Positions 55,378 through 63,087 of a stretch of 64,000 bases of DNA are shown here, in pieces. The stretch is from Dyadobacter bucti (GTDB lineage: Bacteria; Bacteroidota; Bacteroidia; Cytophagales; Spirosomataceae), in assembly GCF_005869225.1 (NCBI RefSeq), contig NZ_SWFP01000009.1, forward strand, positions 124,001-188,000. The letters run 5' to 3'. The position numbers were made by a program, and so were the translations under genes. The stretch's first letter is position 1; every line of letters starts with the position of its first letter. The notes beneath the pieces are model-generated. The model was not told the origin of the DNA. It ran no database searches and saw only the letters and a program-made list of their open reading frames with translations.

Positions 55378-56607
55378 TTACAGGTCAGTTTGCGTTTTCA
55401 ATAAGTCTTCCATTGTTTCACGTCTTCTAACCATTCTTGCCTTCCCATTATCAATCAAAACCTCTGCGGGCCGGAAGCGTGTGTTGTAGTTTGAGCTCAT
55501 GGTAAGGCCGTAGGCACCTGCATTGGCAAAAGCCAGAATATCTCCCTGCTTTACTTCCGGCAGCTGACGGTCGGAAGCGAAGGTATCCGTTTCGCAAATG
55601 TAACCTACCACATTATAGGGTTTCAATTCTCCCGAGGGATTCGAAACATTCAGGATATGGTGGTAAGAGCCGTACATCATAGGCCTGATGAGGTGGTTCA
55701 GCCCGGAATCTACGTGAACGAAATTCCTTGCGGGATCTTCCTTCACGACAGTAACTGTTACAAAAAGATGGCCGGATTCACTCACCAGAAACTTGCCCGG
55801 TTCAAACCAGAGTTGCAGGTCTCTGCCATACTCTTTACAAAATGTATTGAAGCGTTCAGAGATTTTATTTCCCAATAACTCCATATCCGTAACAGCATCG
55901 CCGGGCAGATAAGAAACTTTAAATCCACCTCCCAGGTCAATGATTTCCAGATCGGGGAAATGTTTTGCGGTTTCAAAAAGAATATCGGCAACTTTCAAAA
56001 ACGGCTCCGCGTCTTTGATATCCGAGCCGGTATGCTGATGTAATCCGATGATCCGGATGCTGTATTTTTTTACTACTTCCAGGATTTGGTCCAGCAACAA
56101 TACTGAAATGCCAAACTTGGAATCGGCATGCGCCGTCATGATTTTGGCGTTTCCGCCGGCTGCAACATTGGGCTTGATCCTTATGAGACAAGGTTTTGTG
56201 TTTCCGTACGTCTGCCCGAACCATTCAAGAAGCGGGATGCTGTCCACATTCACAATAGCTCCTGCTTCCACGGCAGCTCTTACTTCTTCGAAAGGCACGC
56301 CACTGGGCGTAAATGTGATCTGGTTACCTTCGTACCCGGCCAGTTTGCCCATTTCAAATTCACCGGGAGAAACCACGTCCAGTTCCACCCCGATTTCCCG
56401 CATCAGGCGTAAAACGGCAAGATTGGTATTGGCTTTACAGGCATATTTGATCTTCATGTTGATCCCCGCAAAAGCATGCATAAGTTCCGCTGCTTTTCTC
56501 CGTATCGTGGCCCCGTCGTAAACGTAAAGCGGGCTGCCGTACTGTTCGGTCAATTGAACAGGGTCGATCCCCTGAATTGTATAAGTATTTTGATCTGTCA
56601 GTTGCAT
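55378..56607 (-). CDS. lysA: Diaminopimelate decarboxylase
   Basis: 409 residues; PLP enzyme converting meso-diaminopimelate to lysine, the last step of lysine synthesis. The Schiff-base Lys is in KIKYACKANTNLAVLRL, HQHTGSDIKD and DLGGGFKVSY bind PLP phosphate, GICETDTFA-like VGYICETDTFASDR carries the catalytic Cys, and AGAYGLTMSSNYNTR is the C-terminal Tyr region. Downstream of pyrF by 40 bp on the same strand. Confidence 0.95.
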   Translation of the reverse strand: MQLTDQNTYTIQGIDPVQLTEQYGSPLYVYDGATIRRKAAELMHAFAGINMKIKYACKANTNLAVLRLMREIGVELDVVSPGEFEMGKLAGYEGNQITFTPSGVPFEEVRAAVEAGAIVNVDSIPLLEWFGQTYGNTKPCLIRIKPNVAAGGNAKIMTAHADSKFGISVLLLDQILEVVKKYSIRIIGLHQHTGSDIKDAEPFLKVADILFETAKHFPDLEIIDLGGGFKVSYLPGDAVTDMELLGNKISERFNTFCKEYGRDLQLWFEPGKFLVSESGHLFVTVTVVKEDPARNFVHVDSGLNHLIRPMMYGSYHHILNVSNPSGELKPYNVVGYICETDTFASDRQLPEVKQGDILAFANAGAYGLTMSSNYNTRFRPAEVLIDNGKARMVRRRETMEDLLKTQTDL

Positions 56608-56647
56608 TTTGAAATGGTAATGGAAAACGGATAGTTAAGTTGGGATA

Positions 56648-57475
56648 TCAGCGGCAGTATTTATCAAGATAAATTTCCATTTCCTTTTGTAAGCTTTGCG
56701 CCTCTGCCTTTGCCTTTTCTGCAAAATCCCGCCCGTTTCCGGCATAAATAATACTCCTGGACGCATTCACCAGCAATCCGCATCTGTCGTTCATTCCGTA
56801 TTTGGAAACTTCTTCGAGGCTTCCGCCCTGAGCGCCCACACCAGGTACCAGTAAGAAATGCTGTGGTATGATTGTCCTGATTTTTTCAAATTCAGAAGCC
56901 TGGGTTGCGCCCACTACATACATCATCCGTTCGTGACCGGCCCAGGTTTGGGAAGTTTTCAAAACCTGTTCGTATAAAGGCATTCCGCCGGTTTCCAGTC
57001 GCTGAAAATCACCACTTCCCGGATTGGATGTTAAGGCAAGAAGGATAACCCATTTGTCTTTGAATTCGAGGAAAGGAGTAACGGAATCGCTTCCCATGTA
57101 AGGAGCTACCGTCACCGCATCAAAGTCGAGGCCGGACGAATCAGGTTCAAAAAACGTCCTGGCATATAATCCGGATGTATTTCCGATGTCCCCGCGTTTC
57201 GCGTCGGCAATCGTAAAGTGGGTTTTCGGGATGTACTCGATGGTTTTCTGCAGGCTCTCCCAACCCTTTAAGCCTGATGCTTCGTAAAAAGCGATATTGG
57301 GTTTGTAGGAAACGCAATAGTCTGCCGTAGCATCTATGATCTGCTTGTTAAACTCAAAAACGGGATCTTTTTCAGACAGTAAATGAGCAGGTATTTTTCT
57401 TAAATCTGTATCCAGACCGACACATAAATATGATTTCTTTTGTGATATCTGGTCGAAGAGTGCTTCGTATGTCAT
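56648..57475 (-). CDS. pyrF: Orotidine 5'-phosphate decarboxylase (type 2)
   Basis: 275 residues; makes UMP in pyrimidine synthesis. The catalytic Lys/Asp triad is in FTIADAKRGDIGNTS, with VGLDTDLRKIP at the start and PGVGAQGGSLEEV near the C-terminus. Length and the DAKRGDIGNT motif mark the longer PyrF type 2. Heads the pyrF-lysA unit and is divergent from rfbC. Confidence 0.96.
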   Translation of the reverse strand: MTYEALFDQISQKKSYLCVGLDTDLRKIPAHLLSEKDPVFEFNKQIIDATADYCVSYKPNIAFYEASGLKGWESLQKTIEYIPKTHFTIADAKRGDIGNTSGLYARTFFEPDSSGLDFDAVTVAPYMGSDSVTPFLEFKDKWVILLALTSNPGSGDFQRLETGGMPLYEQVLKTSQTWAGHERMMYVVGATQASEFEKIRTIIPQHFLLVPGVGAQGGSLEEVSKYGMNDRCGLLVNASRSIIYAGNGRDFAEKAKAEAQSLQKEMEIYLDKYCR

Positions 57476-57523
57476 GATTTTGCAAATAATGCGCCGAAAT
57501 TACAACCTCTATCAATAGATTCA

Positions 57524-57531
57524 TAAATTTG
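57524..57531 (+). promoter_or_regulatory. -7 element upstream of rfbC
   Basis: TAAATTTG, an exact TAnnTTTG, 48 bases before the rfbC ATG at 57579; -33 not convincing. Confidence 0.4.
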
Positions 57532-57578
57532 CGTCAAGATTAAGCTTAGCTTATACCAACCAGAGAAAAAATAATTTT

Positions 57579-58130
57579 ATGCAGATTCGAAAAAGTGCTA
57601 TTGCCGGTTTAGTAGAAATTTTTCCTCGTGTTTTTGAAGATGAGCGCGGAATGTTTTTTGAATCTTATAATGAACAGCTTTTTAAAACACTCGGCTTACC
57701 GACTAATTTTGTTCAGGACAATCAGTCATTTTCCAAAAAAGGAGTTGTTCGCGGGCTGCATTTTCAGAAAGCCCCTTTCGCACAGGGTAAGCTGGTGCGC
57801 GTCATTACGGGAAGGGTTTTGGATGTAGCAGTCGATGTCCGTCCTGATTCGCCAACTTTCGGTCAGCATGAAATCTTCGAACTTCGCAGCGATACTAACA
57901 ATATCGCATATATCCCGGAAGGTTTTGCGCATGGTTTTGTAGCGCTGGAAGACACTGTATTCAGTTACAAGTGCACCAATGTTTATAATAAAGAATCGGA
58001 ATCCGGTATACTTTGGAATGATCCTGATCTTGGAATTAACTGGGGAGTTGAAAATCCTATCGTTTCGGAAAAGGATGTGATATTACCGACCTTCAGGTCG
58101 CTTTTTGATGGTTTGAAAGTCAAAATCTGA
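57579..58130 (+). CDS. rfbC: dTDP-4-dehydrorhamnose 3,5-epimerase
   Basis: 183-residue cupin epimerase of dTDP-rhamnose synthesis. FEDERGMFFESYNEQLF, NQSFSKKGVVRGLHFQ (catalytic His), VDVRPDSPTFGQHE, and YIPEGFAHGFVALEDT are the signatures. No rfbA, B or D genes are adjacent, so it is separate from the rest of its pathway. A strong terminator follows. Confidence 0.95.
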   Translation: MQIRKSAIAGLVEIFPRVFEDERGMFFESYNEQLFKTLGLPTNFVQDNQSFSKKGVVRGLHFQKAPFAQGKLVRVITGRVLDVAVDVRPDSPTFGQHEIFELRSDTNNIAYIPEGFAHGFVALEDTVFSYKCTNVYNKESESGILWNDPDLGINWGVENPIVSEKDVILPTFRSLFDGLKVKI

Positions 58131-58139
58131 GGAGTTCGG

Positions 58140-58172
58140 AAAGGGAGAAAGAAGCGATTTTTTTCTCCCTTT
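58140..58172 (+). terminator. Terminator after rfbC
   Basis: Stem AAAGGGAGAAA (58140-58150) / TTTCTCCCTTT (58162-58172) with a T-rich 3' side, 10 bases after the stop; serves both strands. Confidence 0.88.
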
Positions 58173-58183
58173 TTGTGAATGTT

Positions 58184-58864
58184 TCATTTTTCAAACAGTT
58201 CTTCTACTGCCTTGGATGCCACTTTTCTTGCGGATCCGGGGTTTTGGCCGGTAATCAGGCGTTCATCCATTTCAATAAATTCGATAAAGGGGATCATTGA
58301 TTTCGTAAAATGCGCCCCCCGTTCTTTCAATTTGTCTTCCAGATAAAAAGGTACCTCGCTGACAAAACTCATTAACGTTTCTTCTACGTTGGAAAAACCC
58401 GTCAGGTATTTATCCTGGATCAGCCAGGATCCGTCTGACAGCTGCACATTCAGCAATCCGCATACACCGTGGCATACGGCGGTTACCAAACCGTTTCGCT
58501 CGTAAATATTCTTTGTAATCTCTTGTAATTCAGTATTTTCAGTGAGGTCCCACATGGCCCCGTGCCCACCTGCAAAGTAGATAAGCCGGTAATCAGCAGT
58601 ATGGATTTCTGAAGGTTTTAACGAATTTTTCAGCTTCTCCCGGAAAACACTGTCTTCCCAATATGTCGCATTGTATTCATCTTTCAAGTCAAAGCTTCGC
58701 TCATCGATCGGGATTTCTCCGCCAAGAGGACTCACGATATCAATCATGATTCGCCTTTTTATCATTACATCATAAAAATGGGTTAATTCACTTAACCATA
58801 AACCCGTTTTGGCTGTCTTGGTCGGGTAGGTACTATGATTGGTGCAGACGATAAGGATTTTCAT
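58184..58864 (-). CDS. DJ-1/PfpI family protein (HchA-like, second copy)
   Basis: 226 residues. MKILIVCTNHSTYPTKTAK at the start, IYFAGGHGAMWDL, and the nucleophile Cys in VTAVCHGVCGLL place it in the DJ-1/PfpI superfamily; the GGHGAMWD and AVCHG motifs recall Hsp31/HchA-like enzymes. The frame extends upstream to 58966, but the ATG at 58864 starts the conserved strand. It lies 76 bp downstream of the LuxR regulator on the same strand. Substrate unknown. Confidence 0.83.
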   Translation of the reverse strand: MKILIVCTNHSTYPTKTAKTGLWLSELTHFYDVMIKRRIMIDIVSPLGGEIPIDERSFDLKDEYNATYWEDSVFREKLKNSLKPSEIHTADYRLIYFAGGHGAMWDLTENTELQEITKNIYERNGLVTAVCHGVCGLLNVQLSDGSWLIQDKYLTGFSNVEETLMSFVSEVPFYLEDKLKERGAHFTKSMIPFIEFIEMDERLITGQNPGSARKVASKAVEELFEK

Positions 58865-58940
58865 AGCATTGTGCCGGAATATAAGTCTGGAAAGATACTG
58901 GAAATGATGTAAATGTAGGCAGACAAATCCCGGTTGAAAG

Positions 58941-59597
58941 CTATAATAATTGATTTTTGTAGGCAAAAGCTACTGCGGCGGCGGTGGTTTTTGTACCTGT
59001 TTTTTCCAGGACACGCAGACGGTGCCCCTCGACAGTACGAATGCTGATAAAAAGTTTTTCGCTGATTTCGGCTGTTGAAAAGCCGTCACATATCAGTTGC
59101 AGCACCTCTTTTTCTCTGGCAGATAAGGCTACATTGCATGCATTCGGGAAGAAAGGATGCTTATTGGGCTGGCGGTTCACCATTTTTCGGTGCATTGCCT
59201 TGGATACGAAGTCATTGTAGTAAAATCCGTCTTCGGCTACCCGGCGTATTGCCTTTTCAACTTCGTCGGGACTGGTATCTTTTAGCAGATAACCCTGAAC
59301 ACCTTTTTCCAGCATGTGAATAACAAAACGGTCTTCGTTATACATGGAGACGACGATCACCTTAATATTCGGGAAACGTTCGAATGCTGCCTCGGTTGCC
59401 TGAATTCCGTCCATAACGGGCATCTGGAGGTCCATAAAAACAATATCCGGCGTGTTAGTCGGCAGGCGGTCAAGGAGTTCCTGGCCGTTTGCAGCTTCCA
59501 GAATAAACTCAAAGTCAGGGATTCCGCTCAGCATCGAGATGAATCCTTTTCTGAACAATTCGTGATCGTCCGCAATTCCTAATTTGAGGGTTGTCAT
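58941..59597 (-). CDS. NarL/FixJ-type response regulator
   Basis: 218 residues: receiver domain (1-125) with the phospho-acceptor Asp in DIVFMDLQMPVMDG and KVIVVSMY, then a LuxR-type helix-turn-helix (about 150-215; LSAREKEVLQLICDGFSTAE, SIRTVEGHRLRVLEKTG). Its start lies 6 bases past the stop of the histidine kinase, forming a classic pair. Target genes not identified; autoregulation possible. Confidence 0.93.
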   Translation of the reverse strand: MTTLKLGIADDHELFRKGFISMLSGIPDFEFILEAANGQELLDRLPTNTPDIVFMDLQMPVMDGIQATEAAFERFPNIKVIVVSMYNEDRFVIHMLEKGVQGYLLKDTSPDEVEKAIRRVAEDGFYYNDFVSKAMHRKMVNRQPNKHPFFPNACNVALSAREKEVLQLICDGFSTAEISEKLFISIRTVEGHRLRVLEKTGTKTTAAAVAFAYKNQLL

Positions 59598-59603
59598 AAT
59601 TGG

Positions 59604-60467
59604 TTAAATATTCACCCGTTCCCTACGAAAAGGATGCAAAGGTTCTGGTTTACTATCTGATACAGGCATCACGGGAATCTGCACGAAAGCTCTGGATCCT
59701 CCTTTTTCAGGCTTTTCGTATTGAACGGTTCCGTTTACGATGGCAAGCCTGCTTTCAATTCCGAGCAATCCCAGGCCTGCAAGGTTGCTTTCTTTAATTT
59801 TATCGGGATCAAACCCTACACCGTTGTCTATCACACGGAGATCAATAAGCACATCATTAATTTCCAGGTTGATATCGATTCTCGAGCAACTGGCATGTTT
59901 GATGGCGTTGTTGACAAGCTCCTGTATAATGCGGTAGATAGTCAGTTCCAGTTTCTGTCCCTGGCGCGGAAATTCCTCGGGGCTGGCATGGAACGAGATA
60001 GCCAGTTTGTTGCCTTCTTCAAGTTTATGAACAAATTCTCCCACCGCCTCCAGAAGTCCGAACCTTTCCAGTGTCGTGGGCACGAGGTCTCTTGTGATAC
60101 GGCGGACATGCAGGATCGTTTCTTCAACCAGGGACTGTGACTTTCGCATGATCTGGTCGTCTTTTTCATTCCCGTAATTTTCTACCATTTTGCTGAGCTG
60201 GTTAAGACTGAGCTTTGTGAGAGAAAGCATGGTGCCGATATCATCGTGCAAATCCTGTGCAATGCGGCGTCTTTCAGTTTCTTCTGAGTTCAGGGCAGTG
60301 TCGAGGAGAAGGCGATTGTAGTTTTTTTCAATTTCGTTGATTCTTTTTTCTTCTTCAAATCTCCTTTTCTGATAATACATTACAAAGGAAATCATGCAAA
60401 ACGCCATCATAAGCATTGCCATGGAAGCAATGAGTAGTGCCCATTTTAATTCTTCACTGTTTTGCAT
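59604..60467 (-). CDS. NarL-partner sensor histidine kinase (HisKA_3)
   Basis: 287 residues. One N-terminal membrane segment (about 9-30), a coiled-coil, then HisKA_3 with the phospho-His in ERRRIAQDLHDDIGTMLSL, and a HATPase domain with QELVNNAIKHAS, LRVIDNGVGFD and LGLLGIESRL. It lacks a large sensor domain, so input likely comes via the adjacent multi-pass protein. The ATG at 60467 is chosen: it gives the usual MQNSEELKW N-terminus and overlaps the stop of the upstream gene (60454) by 14 bases. Confidence 0.9.
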   Translation of the reverse strand: MQNSEELKWALLIASMAMLMMAFCMISFVMYYQKRRFEEEKRINEIEKNYNRLLLDTALNSEETERRRIAQDLHDDIGTMLSLTKLSLNQLSKMVENYGNEKDDQIMRKSQSLVEETILHVRRITRDLVPTTLERFGLLEAVGEFVHKLEEGNKLAISFHASPEEFPRQGQKLELTIYRIIQELVNNAIKHASCSRIDINLEINDVLIDLRVIDNGVGFDPDKIKESNLAGLGLLGIESRLAIVNGTVQYEKPEKGGSRAFVQIPVMPVSDSKPEPLHPFRRERVNI

Positions 60468-61152
60468 AATCATCTGCGGAAAAGTGATAAACACCAACAC
60501 TAAAAAACAAAGCGCATATAATTTCAAAAATGTAGGGAACGGTCCGGGCTATTCCCAAATCCTGAATGTTCTTCCAGCTGGCCGCATAATGTAAAATGGG
60601 TGCAATAAATATAAAGCTAGAATAATACAATAGCAAGCCGGAACATACCCAGAAAAACGGAAAAGTTAAAAGGTCGGGGATGACCAGGGAATTGATAATT
60701 TCGTAGAAATACATAAGGATCAAAACAATGATCAACACACCTTCAACTGTTTTGGCAAATAACACTGCCCTGTGATTTTGAAAGTCGGTTATTTCCAGAT
60801 TAGAATTTGAAATATCCCAGATGGCGAAAACCAGAAAACCTCCTATTGAATACAGTATGCCTTTTTTATAAATACTCGAACTGAATTTGAAATAGAACAT
60901 TCCGGCCAGTAAGCTGTAAAAAACCGGAATGCTGATGTTGAAATATACGATGCTGTTTTGTTGCCGGACTGCTGAGTCAAAGATCAGAAGGTCAGTGATA
61001 AGTTTGGACAGTGAATAAAACAGGAGAAGTTTAAATGTCGGATCCAGGTAAGCTTTTCTGGTAATAATTAAAACTATTGGTAACAGCGTAATAAAAGTGG
61101 AAAAACATGGAATAGGTTTTCTTAAACTATATGCAAAATATGTTTCGAACAT
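60454..61152 (-). CDS. Multi-pass membrane protein, likely sensor partner
   Basis: 232 residues from the ATG at 61152 (a GTG at 61218 would extend it without added membrane segments). About seven hydrophobic segments and short loops, with no enzymatic motif. Similar 7TM-type proteins precede Bacteroidota histidine kinases. Overlap with the kinase start suggests the two act together, for example sensing a membrane or small-molecule signal (inference). Confidence 0.65.
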   Translation of the reverse strand: MFETYFAYSLRKPIPCFSTFITLLPIVLIITRKAYLDPTFKLLLFYSLSKLITDLLIFDSAVRQQNSIVYFNISIPVFYSLLAGMFYFKFSSSIYKKGILYSIGGFLVFAIWDISNSNLEITDFQNHRAVLFAKTVEGVLIIVLILMYFYEIINSLVIPDLLTFPFFWVCSGLLLYYSSFIFIAPILHYAASWKNIQDLGIARTVPYIFEIICALFFSVGVYHFSADDYAKQ

Positions 61153-61420
61153 AATTTGATATCCATAAGATTGAAGCGAATAAATAAGATATTTTAATAT
61201 GTAAATGTAGCCAGTCACCTTTTTATCACCAAACTGCGAACCGGATTCTGAAAAGGTATTTAAGTATAAATTACTGATAATCAGTACTTTGATTTTGGAT
61301 CGATCGGCAAAACACGTAATTTTACCTATCAGAACACGGGTAATTACGACGGGTTGTCAAGATTGTTACCTGATTATTAAAACAGGGATTTTAACGCTAA
61401 AAACCAGGGCCAGGCAACGC

Positions 61421-61428
61421 TACATTTG
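61421..61428 (+). promoter_or_regulatory. -7 element of a possible small RNA or leader
   Basis: TACATTTG matches TAnnTTTG exactly and would start a transcript near 61434. It lies in the divergent region between the sensor operon and the SelW-like gene. No TTG lies at 17-23 bases. Confidence 0.45.
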
Positions 61429-61433
61429 TATAG

Positions 61434-61526
61434 GATAAAGAAGACTTTGTAGAGGTTTCTTCATTGAGATTAAAGGGTTAGGTTAGTATGGGAAAGCCGC
61501 GATACATTTTGCATCGCGGCTTTTTT
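61434..61526 (+). ncRNA. Candidate small RNA or attenuated leader
   Basis: About 93 nucleotides from the predicted start to the T-run of a strong terminator. No plus-strand gene precedes the terminator, so it must end a short transcript. An internal GAAGA/TCTTC stem is possible. An ATG at 61488 is in frame with the downstream SelW-like gene and runs through the terminator hairpin, so the alternative is a leader or N-terminal extension of that gene. Confidence 0.4.
61493..61526 (+). terminator. Orphan intrinsic terminator upstream of the SelW-like gene
   Basis: Perfect 11-bp stem AAAGCCGCGAT (61493-61503) / ATCGCGGCTTT (61513-61523) with a 9-base loop and a run of six T. It sits 55 bp before the SelW-like start, so it can act as attenuator or small-RNA end. 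Confidence 0.8.
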
Positions 61527-61580
61527 GATTTTCGGCAGTATTTGGTCAATTTTAGGTATTCAGATTATAAACAATACCAG

Positions 61581-61856
61581 ATGAAACCCACCATAACAAT
61601 AGAATATTGCCCCAAATGCGGGTGGCTATTGCGCGCTGCATGGATTGCGCAGGAACTGCTCACTACATTTACAGAGGAGGTTTTCGCTGTTCAGCTGATA
61701 CCTTCCGAAGTTGGGGGCAGATATACGATCAAAGTGAATGATACATTGATATGGGACAGAAAGCGTGAGGGGCATTTTCCCGAGCCGAAAGAAATCAAAC
61801 AAAAAGTGAGGGATGAGATAGCTCCCGACCGGAACCTGGGACACAGTGACCGTTAA
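61581..61856 (+). CDS. SelT/SelW/SelH (Rdx) family selenoprotein-like protein
   Basis: 91 residues. EYCPKCGWLLRAAWIAQELL carries a CxxC redox motif at residues 10-13, in place of the CxxU of animal selenoproteins, and the thioredoxin-like fold follows (IPSEVGGRYTIKVNDTLIWD). A redox role is inferred. The ATG at 61581 is chosen over an in-frame ATG at 61488, because homologues begin just before the CxxC strand and a terminator hairpin lies within the extension. Confidence 0.85.
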   Translation: MKPTITIEYCPKCGWLLRAAWIAQELLTTFTEEVFAVQLIPSEVGGRYTIKVNDTLIWDRKREGHFPEPKEIKQKVRDEIAPDRNLGHSDR

Positions 61857-61876
61857 ATTACCGGATTCAGGACAAA

Positions 61877-61910
61877 TTGTCGCGTGTTGGGGAAGGAGGC
61901 TGTAAATTTG
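61877..61910 (+). promoter_or_regulatory. Promoter for the Hsp20-like gene
   Basis: TTG at 61877-61879, 23-base spacer, TAAATTTG at 61903-61910; the spacer is at the long limit of the Bacteroidota consensus. Leader of about 95 nucleotides. Confidence 0.5.
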
Positions 61911-62012
61911 TCGCTATATTCTCCCTTATCTTTATTTTTCTTAAAAATGTGATCTTTGGCACGTAGTTTTTCGTTTATTAGGAAAAGTTGTGAACCTAAA
62001 TATGCGATAGCC

Positions 62013-62435
62013 ATGGAAAGCAAACTAAGAATACCCCAGGAGATGTTGATGAATATCGATTTTATCAACACGGTCAATGGTGGAACGAGTGAGCCCGCTA
62101 TTAAGCTTGAAAGAGGATCGAAAGGTTTAGAAGTAGTTGTGAAAATTCCAGGCATCGAAGTAGAAGATCTGCAATTGGAGGTGGTAAAGGGAAAAAGCAA
62201 ATCCAGTAATCTTAAATTGTTTCACTTGTTGCCCATATTTTCACAGGAACATCTTTCAGAAGAAGAACAGTGGAGAACAGTACGTTTCATTAATACTTTT
62301 GTAATCCCCGACGGTGTGGATATTGAAAATATTTCAGCGAAATATGACGATACACTTCGCCACTTGGTCCTTTTCTTACCCTTTGGAAATGAGAAGGGCG
62401 ATTACCACAGGAAAGTAGATATAGAGAGATGGTAA
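62013..62435 (+). CDS. Hsp20/alpha-crystallin-like protein (divergent)
   Basis: 140 residues from the ATG at 62013. The central part (AIKLERGSKGLEVVVKIPG, VEDLQLEVV) and the C-terminal FVIPDGVDIENISAKYDD-type strands (LRHLVLFLPF) match the alpha-crystallin fold of small heat-shock proteins. A long N-terminal helix-rich part and a clear C-terminal I-x-I/V motif are missing. Sequence is far from typical Hsp20, so holdase activity is not assured. A terminator follows. Confidence 0.6.
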   Translation: MESKLRIPQEMLMNIDFINTVNGGTSEPAIKLERGSKGLEVVVKIPGIEVEDLQLEVVKGKSKSSNLKLFHLLPIFSQEHLSEEEQWRTVRFINTFVIPDGVDIENISAKYDDTLRHLVLFLPFGNEKGDYHRKVDIERW

Positions 62436-62463
62436 TATCTTGAATTTGTAGTTTTGTTCATGT

Positions 62464-62489
62464 AGCCCGGTGGTAACAACCATCGGGCT
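62464..62489 (+). terminator. Terminator after the Hsp20-like gene
   Basis: Stem AGCCCGGTGG (62464-62473) / CCATCGGGCT (62480-62489), one G-T wobble and a 6-base loop, then TTTTCTT. The following 62490-62702 is very AT-rich and shows no recognisable element beyond being the likely promoter region of the next gene. Confidence 0.82.
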
Positions 62490-62702
62490 TTTCTTGTAAT
62501 AATCCCATTTTAAGGTTCAAAATTTTAATTGCTTTTTAATCTTTTTATGTAGTACAATGATATTTCTATTGTAGATGTAATTTTAAATTGTACCCTTCTA
62601 ATAGTTTATATTAAGATATAGTAAACCTTTTATTTTTCTCTCTAAATAGCGTTACATATCAGTATATTAGCATTACTAAAAAGATAAATGCCTCCATAAA
62701 AC

Positions 62703-63038
62703 ATGAAAAAATCTAACATCTTCGCCTACATCGAACTGACAAAGTTGGTAGAAGAACTCAAGACTTCTGCCTCTGAAAAACTGAAGCAAAAACTGAGGTC
62801 GCAGTCCGCTTACTTTAACATTATTGAGCCGAGGTATTTTTCCGAGGATCTCATTAATGAGTGGGAGAACATTCTCACAATCCTCAAACAAAAGGGCGCA
62901 AAAGTAAATGAAGACGGGAAAGTGATTTCCAATGCCATCAGCAACACAATCGATAACCTGACTGACAAGGAATGCCAGGCTGTGGTGGAACGTGTTTATA
63001 CGTTATACGATAAAGTGAAAGTGGAATTTAAAATGTAG
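62703..63038 (+). CDS. Small hypothetical protein
   Basis: 111 residues, predicted mostly helical and charged (KSNIFAYIELTKLVEELK, INEWENILTILKQKGAKV, LTDKECQAVVERVYTLYDKV). No signal peptide, membrane segment or motif I know. Preceded by an AT-rich region and convergent with metG. Function unknown; the sequence composition looks genuinely coding. Confidence 0.6.
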   Translation: MKKSNIFAYIELTKLVEELKTSASEKLKQKLRSQSAYFNIIEPRYFSEDLINEWENILTILKQKGAKVNEDGKVISNAISNTIDNLTDKECQAVVERVYTLYDKVKVEFKM

Positions 63039-63046
63039 TATTTCGA

Positions 63047-63072
63047 AACGACCTGTTTTCAGGCAGGTCGTT
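63047..63072. terminator. Possible terminator hairpin between the small protein and metG
   Basis: AACGACCTG (63047-63055) pairs with CAGGTCGTT (63064-63072) around an 8-base loop. It lies between convergent stops, but has no T-run on either side beyond TTC, so termination strength is uncertain. Confidence 0.45.
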
Positions 63073-63087
63073 CAAAACGGTATTTTT

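Noticed and set aside
60468..60527. Upstream extension of the histidine kinase (TTG at 60527)
   Set aside because: The ATG at 60467 gives the usual short N-terminus; the extension lies inside the preceding membrane-protein gene.
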